Source: Acinetobacter halotolerans
Lineage (GTDB): Bacteria; Pseudomonadota; Gammaproteobacteria; Pseudomonadales; Moraxellaceae
Length of the DNA stretch: 64,000 nucleotides
Assembly (NCBI RefSeq): GCF_004208515.1
Contig: NZ_SGIM01000004.1
Coordinates: forward strand, 173,102-237,101
Direction of reading: 5' to 3'
The notes beneath the pieces are model-generated. The model saw nothing but the letters and a program-made list of their open reading frames with translations, was not told the origin of the DNA and searched no databases. The translations under genes and the position numbers were made by a program. How positions within the stretch are numbered: position 1 is the first letter of the stretch; each line of letters starts with the position of its first letter. This document shows positions 1 through 8,217 of this stretch, in pieces.

Positions 1-59
1 TTATTCCGCCGTAAATTAATTCTTATACATTCACTCGGATTTCGAAAAAGCAAGCATCT

Positions 60-761
60 CTAAAGGGTCTGCACATTGAATAGAGAACCGACCCAACTAG
101 AAAATAACATAGCGAGAATTCCCCACAGTGTAATGCGTAGGCTACTCTTGAGTATTGAGGTGTTGGCTATATATCCTGACATTGCACCCAATAACGCGAG
201 AGATAAAATTCCAGTGAACATCACCGTCTGCGAAATATAGGTTTCAGCACTAAGCAATATCGCGAACATTGGAAGTGCTGCACCACAAGAAAAAGCGGCA
301 GCAGAGGAGAGCGCTGCTTGAATCGGATTGGCTGCTGTATTTTCATGAATGCCGATTTCATCTCTAGCGTGCGCGCCCAGAGCATCATGCGCGGTCAATT
401 GTGTTGCAACTTCTAGAGCCAATGCTGGTGCTAATCCTCGTGTGATATAAATCTGTGTTAACTCATTTAATTCGGCTTCAGGATTCCTTTTTAATTCCTT
501 AGCTTCAAATTTTAAGTCAGCTTTTTCAATATCTTCTTGTGATTTTACTGACACATATTCACCTGCCGCCATTGAGGTTGCACCAGCAATCAGTCCAGCG
601 ATACAGGTGACTAACAGCGTCTGAGCGTGCGCGCCACTGGCTGCCATGCCCATGACCAAACTGGTGACAGATATAATCCCATCATTTGCGCCAAGCACTG
701 CGGCACGAAGCCAGCCAGAACGTTGTATCGCATGAGGTTCAGCATGGTGTGAAAAAGTCAT
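60..761 (-). CDS. VIT1/CCC1-family Fe/Mn transporter
   Basis: A 233-residue integral membrane protein of the VIT1/CCC1 family, which moves Fe2+ or Mn2+ out of the cytosol. The family N-terminus is visible (RAAVLGANDGIISVTSLVMG, about residues 19-38), followed by the amphipathic cytosolic stretch EYVSVKSQEDIEKADL and then hydrophobic segments near residues 150-225, giving about five membrane helices. The length fits the bacterial family (about 230). The ATG start follows a GAGAAA-like ribosome site. The gene is divergent from the exopolysaccharide genes at 1002 and shares a 240-bp A+T-rich intergenic region with them. The family is clear; the metal is inferred. Confidence 0.9.
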   Translation of the reverse strand: MTFSHHAEPHAIQRSGWLRAAVLGANDGIISVTSLVMGMAASGAHAQTLLVTCIAGLIAGATSMAAGEYVSVKSQEDIEKADLKFEAKELKRNPEAELNELTQIYITRGLAPALALEVATQLTAHDALGAHARDEIGIHENTAANPIQAALSSAAAFSCGAALPMFAILLSAETYISQTVMFTGILSLALLGAMSGYIANTSILKSSLRITLWGILAMLFSSWVGSLFNVQTL

Positions 762-911
762 AATTTTCTCTATTTAATCTTCATTTAATTTTGTGTATAA
801 AACAAAGCATCAGTTAATTTTTGAGTTATATAGATTGATTTTTATCAATGATTCATCAACTTAACTTGCTTATAAAATAACTTATTTTAACCATTTCATA
901 ATGATGATTTA

Positions 912-943
912 GTTATAATATGTGAATAACATAATATTATAAC
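912..943. repeat. 10-bp inverted repeat in the divergent promoter region
   Basis: GTTATAATAT (912-921) and its exact reverse complement ATATTATAAC (934-943) are separated by 12 bases, about 60 bp upstream of the first exopolysaccharide gene. It could be an operator or simply part of an A+T-rich promoter; no T-run follows, so it is not a terminator. Confidence 0.45.
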
Positions 944-1001
944 TTGAGTTAAGTCTGTCTTTCCTAACATTTTAAATCGGTATTCTGAGTTGAGATCTGC
1001 G

Positions 1002-2216
1002 ATGAAAAAATCAAAAAATAAGCTGCTGAGTCATACCTTGTTTATGTTGGGTCTTTTATTCCCAATACAGCAGGTGATGAGTGCCGAGTCTGATTTTGTC
1101 AAAGAGGGAGATGCAGCCTATAAGCCGGGCAATCCAATCTATGATCGTTGGGACAGTTTTTATAAAATTGAACAAAGTCAGCCTGAGCAGGCAGAAAAAA
1201 TCTTACTGGAGCTTGCACAACTGACGCCACAAGATGTCAAAGTTTGGAAAAGTCTGACTTATTTACAAATTCGACTGAATAAGCAACCTGAAGCCTTACA
1301 AAGTGTTCGTCAGGCGTCACAGCTTGCGCCTCAGGACGATCAGCTTAAATTACAAGAAGCATATTTGTTAAATCAACAAAAGAGAGATAAAGAAGCTTTA
1401 CCAATATTCAAAATGTTGACCCAGTCAAATGATGTAGAAATCGCGACCAAAGCACAACAAGCGGTGCAAAACTTAAGTGGTGGGGTAGTCAAACCTGTAT
1501 TCAAAGATATTTATTTTGCACCTTCCTATGAGTCCCGTTATGACGACTTCATTTTTCCTCTAAAAATGCGTTATGGGCGTAACTTGGATAATGGTCGTGC
1601 ACAAGTCTATGGTTTTGTGAATCTTAACCGTGACACAAAATCTAAAGGTGGTGTCCGTCCAGAAATCATTGATGAAAATGCAGCGACTGTTGGTATCGGT
1701 GCCAATTATCAGCCTTGGCTATCAGTACCTATTCGAGCTTATTTAGAAGTTGGTGGTAGTTATGATTTGATTGACCGCAATCGGGATAGGTTTCGTGAAA
1801 GTGTGGTGGGTGGTTTAACGGGTTATCAGGAATGGTATTTCGATCAAAGCCTAGCGCAACGCAGTATTTGGAATGATTATTTTACCGATCTGTATGGCAA
1901 TGTCGCAAGTTACTCGCGTGAGGATTATAACGTGATCGCAGATTTGAGATTGCGTTCTGGTTTTAATGTTTATCGTGGTGATACTGGTACAGTACAAGCT
2001 TATGCCAAACTGCATGCATTAGCTGATTCTGAGGGTGAAAATTATAATAATTTATTTGAGTATGGTGCAGGTGTGGCTTGGCAGCCTTTCAATTATGTGC
2101 CAGTAAAATTACGAGTTGAACGGCTATATGGGCATTATCTCAAAGATGCCTTAGCCAATGGTCAAGATCGTTATAACAACACCCGTACCGAGCTTGTATT
2201 TTATAAGGATTTCTAA
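1002..2216 (+). CDS. NfrA-like outer-membrane protein, exopolysaccharide export
   Basis: Predicted secreted protein of 404 residues. ATG 1002 is preferred over an in-frame TTG at 990 because it begins a normal signal peptide (MKKSKNK, hydrophobic core, likely cleavage after A28). Residues about 45-155 read as TPR-like helix pairs (for example LTPQDVKVWKSLTYLQIRL), and residues about 165-404 are alternating, aromatic-rich beta strands ending in Phe, as in outer-membrane barrels. This TPR-plus-barrel layout resembles the C-terminal part of E. coli NfrA, PgaA and BcsC, but is much shorter than any of them. It lies 2 bp upstream of the wecB-like gene and is probably cotranscribed. Role in polymer export is inferred from layout and neighbours. 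Confidence 0.65.
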   Translation: MKKSKNKLLSHTLFMLGLLFPIQQVMSAESDFVKEGDAAYKPGNPIYDRWDSFYKIEQSQPEQAEKILLELAQLTPQDVKVWKSLTYLQIRLNKQPEALQSVRQASQLAPQDDQLKLQEAYLLNQQKRDKEALPIFKMLTQSNDVEIATKAQQAVQNLSGGVVKPVFKDIYFAPSYESRYDDFIFPLKMRYGRNLDNGRAQVYGFVNLNRDTKSKGGVRPEIIDENAATVGIGANYQPWLSVPIRAYLEVGGSYDLIDRNRDRFRESVVGGLTGYQEWYFDQSLAQRSIWNDYFTDLYGNVASYSREDYNVIADLRLRSGFNVYRGDTGTVQAYAKLHALADSEGENYNNLFEYGAGVAWQPFNYVPVKLRVERLYGHYLKDALANGQDRYNNTRTELVFYKDF

Positions 2217-2218
2217 TC

Positions 2219-3346
2219 ATGAAAAAATTGATTTCAATTGTATTTGGTACTCGTCCTGAGTTGATCAAGCTTGCACCAGTCATCTTGCTGGCTCAACAAG
2301 ATGAGCGTTTTCAAGTCGAAGTGATTTTTACAGGACAGCATGATGAATTGGTACGTGATGCGATTGAGTTCTTTCAAATCAGAATAGATCACCGATTAAA
2401 AATGATGAACGCAGGTCAAAGTCTAAACCAATTGTTGATTCAAGGTTTGAGTCAATTAGAAGGGATTTTTAATGATGGGCAACATCGTGATGCAATTGTG
2501 ATTCAAGGCGATACCACTACAGTTTTATCGGCTGGATTGGTCGCATTTTCTATGAAAATACCTGTGGCACATGTGGAAGCTGGGTTACGTTCTTATGATT
2601 TGGATCATCCATTTCCTGAGGAAGGAAATCGCCAATTGGTCTCTAGAATCAGCAAATGGCATTTCGCGCCAACAGAACAGTCCAAACAGAATTTATTACA
2701 GGAACATATTTCAGCAGAGAGCATTACCGTAACAGGCAATACTGTTGTTGATGCAGTTTATCTAGGGCGCGCGCTGATTCATCAACAAGTCACGCAACAC
2801 GATCATTTACAGCAGCATGGTTTGGTCTTTCCAGAAAATGCGAGGATTGTATTGATCACTGCACATCGCCGTGAAAATTTTGGCGAGGGCATTGAAAATA
2901 TTTGTCATGCGGTTGAATATTTAGCGCAACATTACCCTGATGTTCATTTTGTTTGGCCAGTGCATTTAAATCCAGCCGTACATGATGTAGTCCATGGTAA
3001 ATTTTCTCACCATGCACAGGTTCATCTCGTCAAACCATTGGATTATCCAAGTCTACTTGCGGTGATTGATCGTGCCGCGTTTATTTTGACAGATTCAGGT
3101 GGTTTACAAGAAGAAAGCCCGTCGTTTAATAAACCAGTACTTATTTTGCGAGAAACTACCGAGCGTCCTGAAGTGGTTCAAGTGGGGGCAGGCATTTTAG
3201 TCGGCACTGATCAAGCGAAAATCATCGCGGAAGCTGAAAGGTTGCTTTCAGATCAAGCACATTATGCAAGTATGGCGAATGTGCCGAATCCGTTTGGTGA
3301 TGGAAAAGCATCGCAGCGAATTTTGGATCAAATCGCTCAAGATTAA
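2219..3346 (+). CDS. wecB: UDP-N-acetylglucosamine 2-epimerase (non-hydrolysing)
   Basis: Interconverts UDP-GlcNAc and UDP-ManNAc in the cytosol, supplying ManNAc for surface polysaccharides. At 375 residues it has the usual length of WecB/MnaA. Family motifs are intact: FGTRPE at the N-terminus, QGDTT near 96-100, HVEAGLRS at 118-125, PFPEEGNRQL at 131-140, TAHRREN near 214-220 and TDSGGLQEE in the C-terminal half. It starts 2 bp after the NfrA-like gene and ends 5 bp before the convergent DUF4434-like gene. In this setting it probably makes the donor sugar for the local glycosyltransferase rather than for enterobacterial common antigen; that is inference. Confidence 0.93.
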   Translation: MKKLISIVFGTRPELIKLAPVILLAQQDERFQVEVIFTGQHDELVRDAIEFFQIRIDHRLKMMNAGQSLNQLLIQGLSQLEGIFNDGQHRDAIVIQGDTTTVLSAGLVAFSMKIPVAHVEAGLRSYDLDHPFPEEGNRQLVSRISKWHFAPTEQSKQNLLQEHISAESITVTGNTVVDAVYLGRALIHQQVTQHDHLQQHGLVFPENARIVLITAHRRENFGEGIENICHAVEYLAQHYPDVHFVWPVHLNPAVHDVVHGKFSHHAQVHLVKPLDYPSLLAVIDRAAFILTDSGGLQEESPSFNKPVLILRETTERPEVVQVGAGILVGTDQAKIIAEAERLLSDQAHYASMANVPNPFGDGKASQRILDQIAQD

Positions 3347-3351
3347 TGTGA

Positions 3352-4248
3352 TTAATTCACTCTTGTATTTGAAGCATATTTGAGTTTATACCACAACGCT
3401 ACGACATAGACACTCATGCGGTTCATATAATGTGGGCCGTCAAAAATATACACTTTTTGTCCTTCGTAGGCTTTCAGCTGCTCAATGATTTCCCACGGGT
3501 AGGCTGAACGAAACTTACCATTCTTAGTGGCTCGAAAAGCTTCTAACACAACAATAATATTTTCAGACCCAAACTCTTGTTGTAAGTCATCTAAGATTAA
3601 TCTGGCTTGTTGAGGGGAGCGCGTACCGACGCCAACACCGTCTTGGAAGAAAACCTGAGTCTGCTTCGGTAGCCAACTTTTCAACCATACATCTAAGTGT
3701 TCAGGCATGGGTTCAGCGCTATAGATACTGACCCAAAGTGGTTTTGGGAGAGTACTCAAGGCTTGCCCTAAAATTCCCACACCGAGCCAAGTTGGGTCAG
3801 CTTCGACTGGAAAGTAATATCCTTTTAATGGGACGGATTGGGTTTTATCAATAATTTGTTGAGAGTTTTCTGCAAGTTGAACAACTTGAGAACGCGCTAG
3901 TTTTTCGTCATATTCTCCAGCTAAGCCCAATATAATGTTTTCTGCCCATGGGTTTTGATTGAGCTGTTTAAGGTTGATGTTTTTATCCCATTTGGTGAAC
4001 CCAATATCATGATCAAACCAAGATTTGTTTTGCACAACAGACCATTGGGGGACAAAGGTTGAAACTCCTAATAAATCCCAGTTTCCTTTGGGTGGGGTTG
4101 TTTTTAAATCAGGTTGCCAAAACACACCTTCGATTTGTGGAGGCTGCATTTCTGATTGAAAAAAATGCATGCAACCTCCCAAAAATATGAGGACTGATAC
4201 AGCTAAAGCAATGATACGTTTTAAATTATTCGGCCTTATTGTTCGCAT
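3352..4248 (-). CDS. DUF4434-like lipoprotein, putative glycoside hydrolase
   Basis: A 298-residue lipoprotein: N-terminal basic residues, a hydrophobic stretch and a lipobox LGGC with C26 as the lipidated residue. The mature part (GVFWQPD, LGVSTFVPQWSVV, LKGYYFPVEADPTW, VFFQDGVGVG, VVLEAF) looks like the TIM-barrel DUF4434 family, related to glycoside hydrolases. As I recall, E. coli YbcH next to nfrA is a protein of similar size and type. Its start overlaps the end of the BcsB-like gene by 23 bp, so translation is probably coupled. A role in trimming the exported polymer in the periplasm is inferred; catalytic acids were not assigned. Confidence 0.6.
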   Translation of the reverse strand: MRTIRPNNLKRIIALAVSVLIFLGGCMHFFQSEMQPPQIEGVFWQPDLKTTPPKGNWDLLGVSTFVPQWSVVQNKSWFDHDIGFTKWDKNINLKQLNQNPWAENIILGLAGEYDEKLARSQVVQLAENSQQIIDKTQSVPLKGYYFPVEADPTWLGVGILGQALSTLPKPLWVSIYSAEPMPEHLDVWLKSWLPKQTQVFFQDGVGVGTRSPQQARLILDDLQQEFGSENIIVVLEAFRATKNGKFRSAYPWEIIEQLKAYEGQKVYIFDGPHYMNRMSVYVVALWYKLKYASNTRVN

Positions 4249-6073
4249 TTGGTTTTTTTCGCCAGTACCAGAGCAAGATGATGAGAATCATAATAGCAGA
4301 GATAATAGAAACCAAAATAAAGAAAGAGGATTGTTGAACGAGAGGTACTTTCTGATTGCCTACAATAATTTTCTGTAAGGTAAACACTTGACCATTTTCA
4401 GTCACCAAGATTTTACTGGCATTGTTTGGAATATCTCGCTGAATTTTTTCCCAATGTTGAGTGAAATTCTGAGCGCCATTAATTGAATCAGTCAGGATAT
4501 CAAAGCGCTGCTCATTGACAGTCACTAAGAACCCATGCGTTGCAGCAGGTGGATAAACCGTATCTTTATGCATAAGGACTTGTTGACGATAGATATTCGG
4601 ATTGACGTGAACATTTATCAGTTCAGGTTTTGCTGGATCGAATTTAACAAAATTTAATGGAACTGGATCATTGGTCATCAGCATTTTTTTGGCTGCTTGG
4701 CTCACGATCAGTGCGATTTCCAAACTTCCTGGTCGACCATCAATTGCTATTGTAGGATGCGTTGCGAAAGTCATGGGCAGTGATGCAACCCCATTCTTCA
4801 ATTTATGCGGTAATTTAACTGTCGATTTTTTTGTATCAATCCATAAAGATCCTTTTGCGGTCGGTAAACATTGCGAGTTTACAATCACAGAGTTTTCCAA
4901 TTTCATGCTAAAGGTTGTGTCATTTGAGATCGTTTTTGCGAAATAGTTAAATTGTCGATTGACAGGATCTGAATCTAAGCCCGCTGTTTTAAGGCTTCCA
5001 GCCAGTCCACCATCAATCCATGTCGTAATATTTGATCCTTCCAACAAACCACTTTGGACTCGAAGCGCAATCTGGCCTTGCAAAATATCAGTGGGTTGCC
5101 ACACAGCCGGGAACGTGAGGAAAAGATTTTTTTCAGCTTGATTTAAACGGAAATCACTAATGCCTAGATCTGCAAGGGTATTGATTTGTTTGATTTTCGC
5201 CCAAGCGGGTGCAGCAAGTTTATCGGGTAGGAAGGTTGCTGAGGTATTCAGTTGTTGTAAATAGTTAGGATTTAATAACCCATTAATCGCGGAGACCAAC
5301 TTTTGAGGTTGATCATATTGGATATGTAAGATGGGAATATCATTCTGAGCACTCAGTTGTACTAAGGTCCCATTTGGCAAGGGGGTTGCTGATTTAGAAA
5401 TCTCAATCAAGAAATCTGCATTTTCACCATCGGGTGGGTTTTGTTCATACCATTTGACTGGTGTAACAGAGCCCCATGCACTCATTAAACGCCCGAGCAT
5501 TGAAGCTTCGTTTAGGTTAGCTGGGTTGTATTTAAGTACGCCAATAAAAGGCGTAGGACGTACCACTTGTGGGTTAAACAATGCATCGGGTAATTCTTTT
5601 AAATGATAAAGCGGGCGATGTCGGGTGTAAGCAATTTTCGAGTTGCTCAAATAGGTGACTTGGTCAACATCCTCACTACAAAAGGTGGTTCGATCTGCGG
5701 CTGGTGATGTACGAGGAGAGTATTGTTGTAAAATAAAATCTAAACGATGAAATCCACTTTGGGCGGCGGGAATATCAAAGCTGATTTCGCCAGATCCGTT
5801 TAGCATGGTGTTATAAATCAGCTTGTCGTCATATTTCACCAACAAAGTCGTGAAATGTTCCGTGGAATAGTCACTGCTAAAACGAATACTTTGCCATTCA
5901 GATCCCTTACCAACATAAAAGAAATGTGGCTCAATGGTGTATTTGTTTGAGGTATTGATATTGTCAAATGTCCACGTATTCCATGTGTCTGCAAAAGCAA
6001 ATATAGGCAAAGAGAGGGTCGCACTTGCTAATAATGTTTTGAAAATGGGATGGTTTAATCGATTTTTTTTCAT
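4226..6073 (-). CDS. BcsB-like periplasmic polysaccharide synthase subunit
   Basis: A 615-residue protein with a signal peptide (likely cleavage after FAFA, residue 28), a large periplasmic region and a single C-terminal membrane helix (about residues 582-604, followed by WRKKPN). BcsB-type features include the jelly-roll-like region with SIRFSSDYSTEHFTTLLVKYDD at the front and SLWIDTKKSTVKLPHKL in the middle (BcsB proteins carry a comparable S-x-x-x-LPK stretch). BcsB guides the growing glucan through the periplasm and is essential for BcsA activity. It ends 1 bp before the start of no other gene but follows the glycosyltransferase stop by 1 bp. No bcsA with PilZ domain is present, so the polymer is unlikely to be ordinary cellulose. 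Confidence 0.7.
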   Translation of the reverse strand: MKKNRLNHPIFKTLLASATLSLPIFAFADTWNTWTFDNINTSNKYTIEPHFFYVGKGSEWQSIRFSSDYSTEHFTTLLVKYDDKLIYNTMLNGSGEISFDIPAAQSGFHRLDFILQQYSPRTSPAADRTTFCSEDVDQVTYLSNSKIAYTRHRPLYHLKELPDALFNPQVVRPTPFIGVLKYNPANLNEASMLGRLMSAWGSVTPVKWYEQNPPDGENADFLIEISKSATPLPNGTLVQLSAQNDIPILHIQYDQPQKLVSAINGLLNPNYLQQLNTSATFLPDKLAAPAWAKIKQINTLADLGISDFRLNQAEKNLFLTFPAVWQPTDILQGQIALRVQSGLLEGSNITTWIDGGLAGSLKTAGLDSDPVNRQFNYFAKTISNDTTFSMKLENSVIVNSQCLPTAKGSLWIDTKKSTVKLPHKLKNGVASLPMTFATHPTIAIDGRPGSLEIALIVSQAAKKMLMTNDPVPLNFVKFDPAKPELINVHVNPNIYRQQVLMHKDTVYPPAATHGFLVTVNEQRFDILTDSINGAQNFTQHWEKIQRDIPNNASKILVTENGQVFTLQKIIVGNQKVPLVQQSSFFILVSIISAIMILIILLWYWRKKPNANNKAE

Positions 6074-6074
6074 T

Positions 6075-7325
6075 TTATTTTCTCTCCTTACTACGTTCAG
6101 TTTTGTACCACTGTAGTGAATTTCCTTGTATCTTATTTTTCAGCATGTCATAAGCCGCTTTAAATACGATAAATAAAAATATTTGTGAATAGGTGACATA
6201 GGATAAAACTGAGAAGAAATATAGTTGAGGTTTCGCTCGTTCTAAAGATAAGGTGAACCACATTTGTGCCACATACAAACAAAAAGATAATCCCCATAAC
6301 ACGGTAAAGGGTCCAGGTAAAGTAATACCAGCAATACCAAGTAAGCCCAATGTAAGCGTAATATGGCTCCAAATCAGCGCGGGAACAAATAACACATAGC
6401 ACATAATGTTGTTAAAAATTTCGATGCCAATCGGAAAAGGCTTTCTTAACGCGATCGGTAAATATTTACTGGTGACATAGAAGTTACCTTGAGTCCAGCG
6501 CGATCGTTGTTTGATGAAAACACTTAAGGAAGGCGGATCTTGTTGCCAACCCACAGCATAAGGCACCCATTTAATTCGTCTTTGACCGAGAAAGATTCGG
6601 AAACTCATCTCGGTATCATCAACCAGTGATTTTTCATCAAAGCCACCCAGTGTTTCTAAGGCATCACGCCAAATCACATAATTGGTTCCCATAAGCGTTG
6701 AAAGTTCAAATCGTTGCCAACGACCACCTTGGAAGATCCATTGAAAGAAAATAAATTCGATCGCGATAAAGCGAGTCAAAATACTATCTCGCCAGTTACG
6801 AGTACGCACTTTACCATTCACTGCAACCAGTTTTTTATCAGCAAGTAGGGTTTGTGCGAGTAGGCGCACACAGTCCGGTTCAGGCGTACTATCCGCATCA
6901 TAAACAATGATAAGTTCACCTTTGGCATGAGGTAAACCATTATTGAGTGTACGTGATTTTCCTTTACCACCCATGCCTTTCGGCACATTGACAATTTTAA
7001 TGCACGGATAAATCGCAGCCATACGTTCAGCAATTTCTAGCGTATCATCCTTGGAACCATCATTAATTAATAAAACTTCGTAGGCGTGAGCTGGATAGTC
7101 CTGCTGTGCAATGGCATGTAAGGTCTCTTCAATGACCACGCCTTCGTTATAAGCTGGAATAAGCACACTCAACATCGGCCATTCTGCAGGAATGGGTAAG
7201 TTTTCTAGTTCCTTGGCTGCATTTTTTGAATATTTCCACGCTTGGTAACTCAACCATGCCCAAAATGCCTGTGGAATCCAGATCCCGAGAAAGCCAAATA
7301 AGAACAGAATATCAATTGCGGGCAT
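6075..7325 (-). CDS. Processive family-2 glycosyltransferase
   Basis: Inner-membrane polysaccharide polymerase of 416 residues. One N-terminal membrane segment (about 5-27) precedes a GT2 catalytic domain with all processive-synthase motifs: SVLIPAYNEG (53-62), D89, DAD (143-145), DDTE (236-239) and Q273-R-S-R-W277 (QxxRW). Three or four membrane helices follow at the C-terminus. This matches the catalytic half of NfrB, PgaC and BcsA. There is no PilZ domain and no C-terminal MshEN-like c-di-GMP domain as in full-length NfrB. The gene overlaps the upstream 301-residue gene by 14 bp and is 1 bp from the BcsB-like gene. Sugar specificity cannot be read from sequence; ManNAc is suggested by the nearby epimerase. 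Confidence 0.85.
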   Translation of the reverse strand: MPAIDILFLFGFLGIWIPQAFWAWLSYQAWKYSKNAAKELENLPIPAEWPMLSVLIPAYNEGVVIEETLHAIAQQDYPAHAYEVLLINDGSKDDTLEIAERMAAIYPCIKIVNVPKGMGGKGKSRTLNNGLPHAKGELIIVYDADSTPEPDCVRLLAQTLLADKKLVAVNGKVRTRNWRDSILTRFIAIEFIFFQWIFQGGRWQRFELSTLMGTNYVIWRDALETLGGFDEKSLVDDTEMSFRIFLGQRRIKWVPYAVGWQQDPPSLSVFIKQRSRWTQGNFYVTSKYLPIALRKPFPIGIEIFNNIMCYVLFVPALIWSHITLTLGLLGIAGITLPGPFTVLWGLSFCLYVAQMWFTLSLERAKPQLYFFSVLSYVTYSQIFLFIVFKAAYDMLKNKIQGNSLQWYKTERSKERK

Positions 7326-8217
7326 TTATTCTTCTCCTCCGAATGATTGCAATATTCAAGAGAAGCAGCAGGATTCCGCCGAGTAAAAGGGAAATCCAAG
7401 AGATCGAACTTCCAAAGCTACTGAGCAAACTTGGAAAGTGAAATGACAATAAATAGTCTAGTGGAATGACAATGGTACTTGTCGCAATCATGAAGTAACC
7501 AAAAATGTTGGTTTCGACACCTGCGGGTGTGCTGGTATATTTAATTTTATTAAAGTTCCATGATATGCCTAACTGCGGATATTCAATATTGGTTATAGGC
7601 ATATCTGCCGGCGGATTAATAAGAATTTGATAGCCTGTGGTTTGGGATGTGTTGGTCGTCGCTTGATAGAAATAATGTTGGTGGTGCTGAACTTTACGTG
7701 CAGGAATAGACAAGTTATTGGGATCGTCTGATTGAATAATATAATTACCTGCAGGTTGAGCAATCAGGTTTTCATCCCATCCTGTCTCGATCAGTGCTGC
7801 CAAAGGTCTTAGCCCTAGTGCAGTTGAAAATGTTGCTTTTGATGCAAAATATTTTGGATGCTGCATCTGAAAGAGGGCAATCGGAATAGCACCTTCATTG
7901 ACTGCTTTTTTAATTTTATAATATTCAACAATACTAAAATAATCATCTGGCAGAATGACACCAGGTTTGACGCCTTTATCAATTAATTGTTTGAAACTCT
8001 CAGACTGTAATTGATCTGCGGTAAAAACTGGCCACCAAGTTTCTGGGTGAGCAAACAGTTGTTTAACGGCTTCAGGGGATTGAACTTGTGAATTTAATCC
8101 AGTTTTTGCAGGTTGGATAGTGCAGTGGTAATACTCTTGATAAAACTGTTGCAAAGTCGTATCTGGAAAATGCTCTGTTGCCACCAGCAAACCACAAATA
8201 TTAAGAAGTACGGACAT
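7312..8217 (-). CDS. Unrecognised membrane-anchored protein of the polysaccharide operon
   Basis: I do not recognise this 301-residue protein. The first about 230 residues look globular and soluble, with repeated aromatic and His residues (HHQHYFYQ, ETGWDENLIAQPAG). Two hydrophobic stretches lie near the C-terminus: YFMIATSTIVIPLDYLLSF and ISWISLLLGGILLLLLNIAI, ending in the basic RRRRINARN. There is no clear signal peptide, though the first 14 residues are mildly hydrophobic. It overlaps the upstream gene by ATGA and the glycosyltransferase by 14 bp, so it is a translationally coupled member of the operon. A dedicated accessory role in synthesis or regulation is inferred only from position. 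Confidence 0.7.
   Translation of the reverse strand: MSVLLNICGLLVATEHFPDTTLQQFYQEYYHCTIQPAKTGLNSQVQSPEAVKQLFAHPETWWPVFTADQLQSESFKQLIDKGVKPGVILPDDYFSIVEYYKIKKAVNEGAIPIALFQMQHPKYFASKATFSTALGLRPLAALIETGWDENLIAQPAGNYIIQSDDPNNLSIPARKVQHHQHYFYQATTNTSQTTGYQILINPPADMPITNIEYPQLGISWNFNKIKYTSTPAGVETNIFGYFMIATSTIVIPLDYLLSFHFPSLLSSFGSSISWISLLLGGILLLLLNIAIIRRRRINARN

Noticed and set aside
4169..4378. 69-codon + frame across the DUF4434/BcsB overlap
   Set aside because: Antisense to two real genes; no domain.
4226..7325. Locus as cellulose (bcs) operon
   Set aside because: The GT2 lacks the PilZ domain and the locus lacks bcsZ and bcsC of normal size, while a WecB is included.
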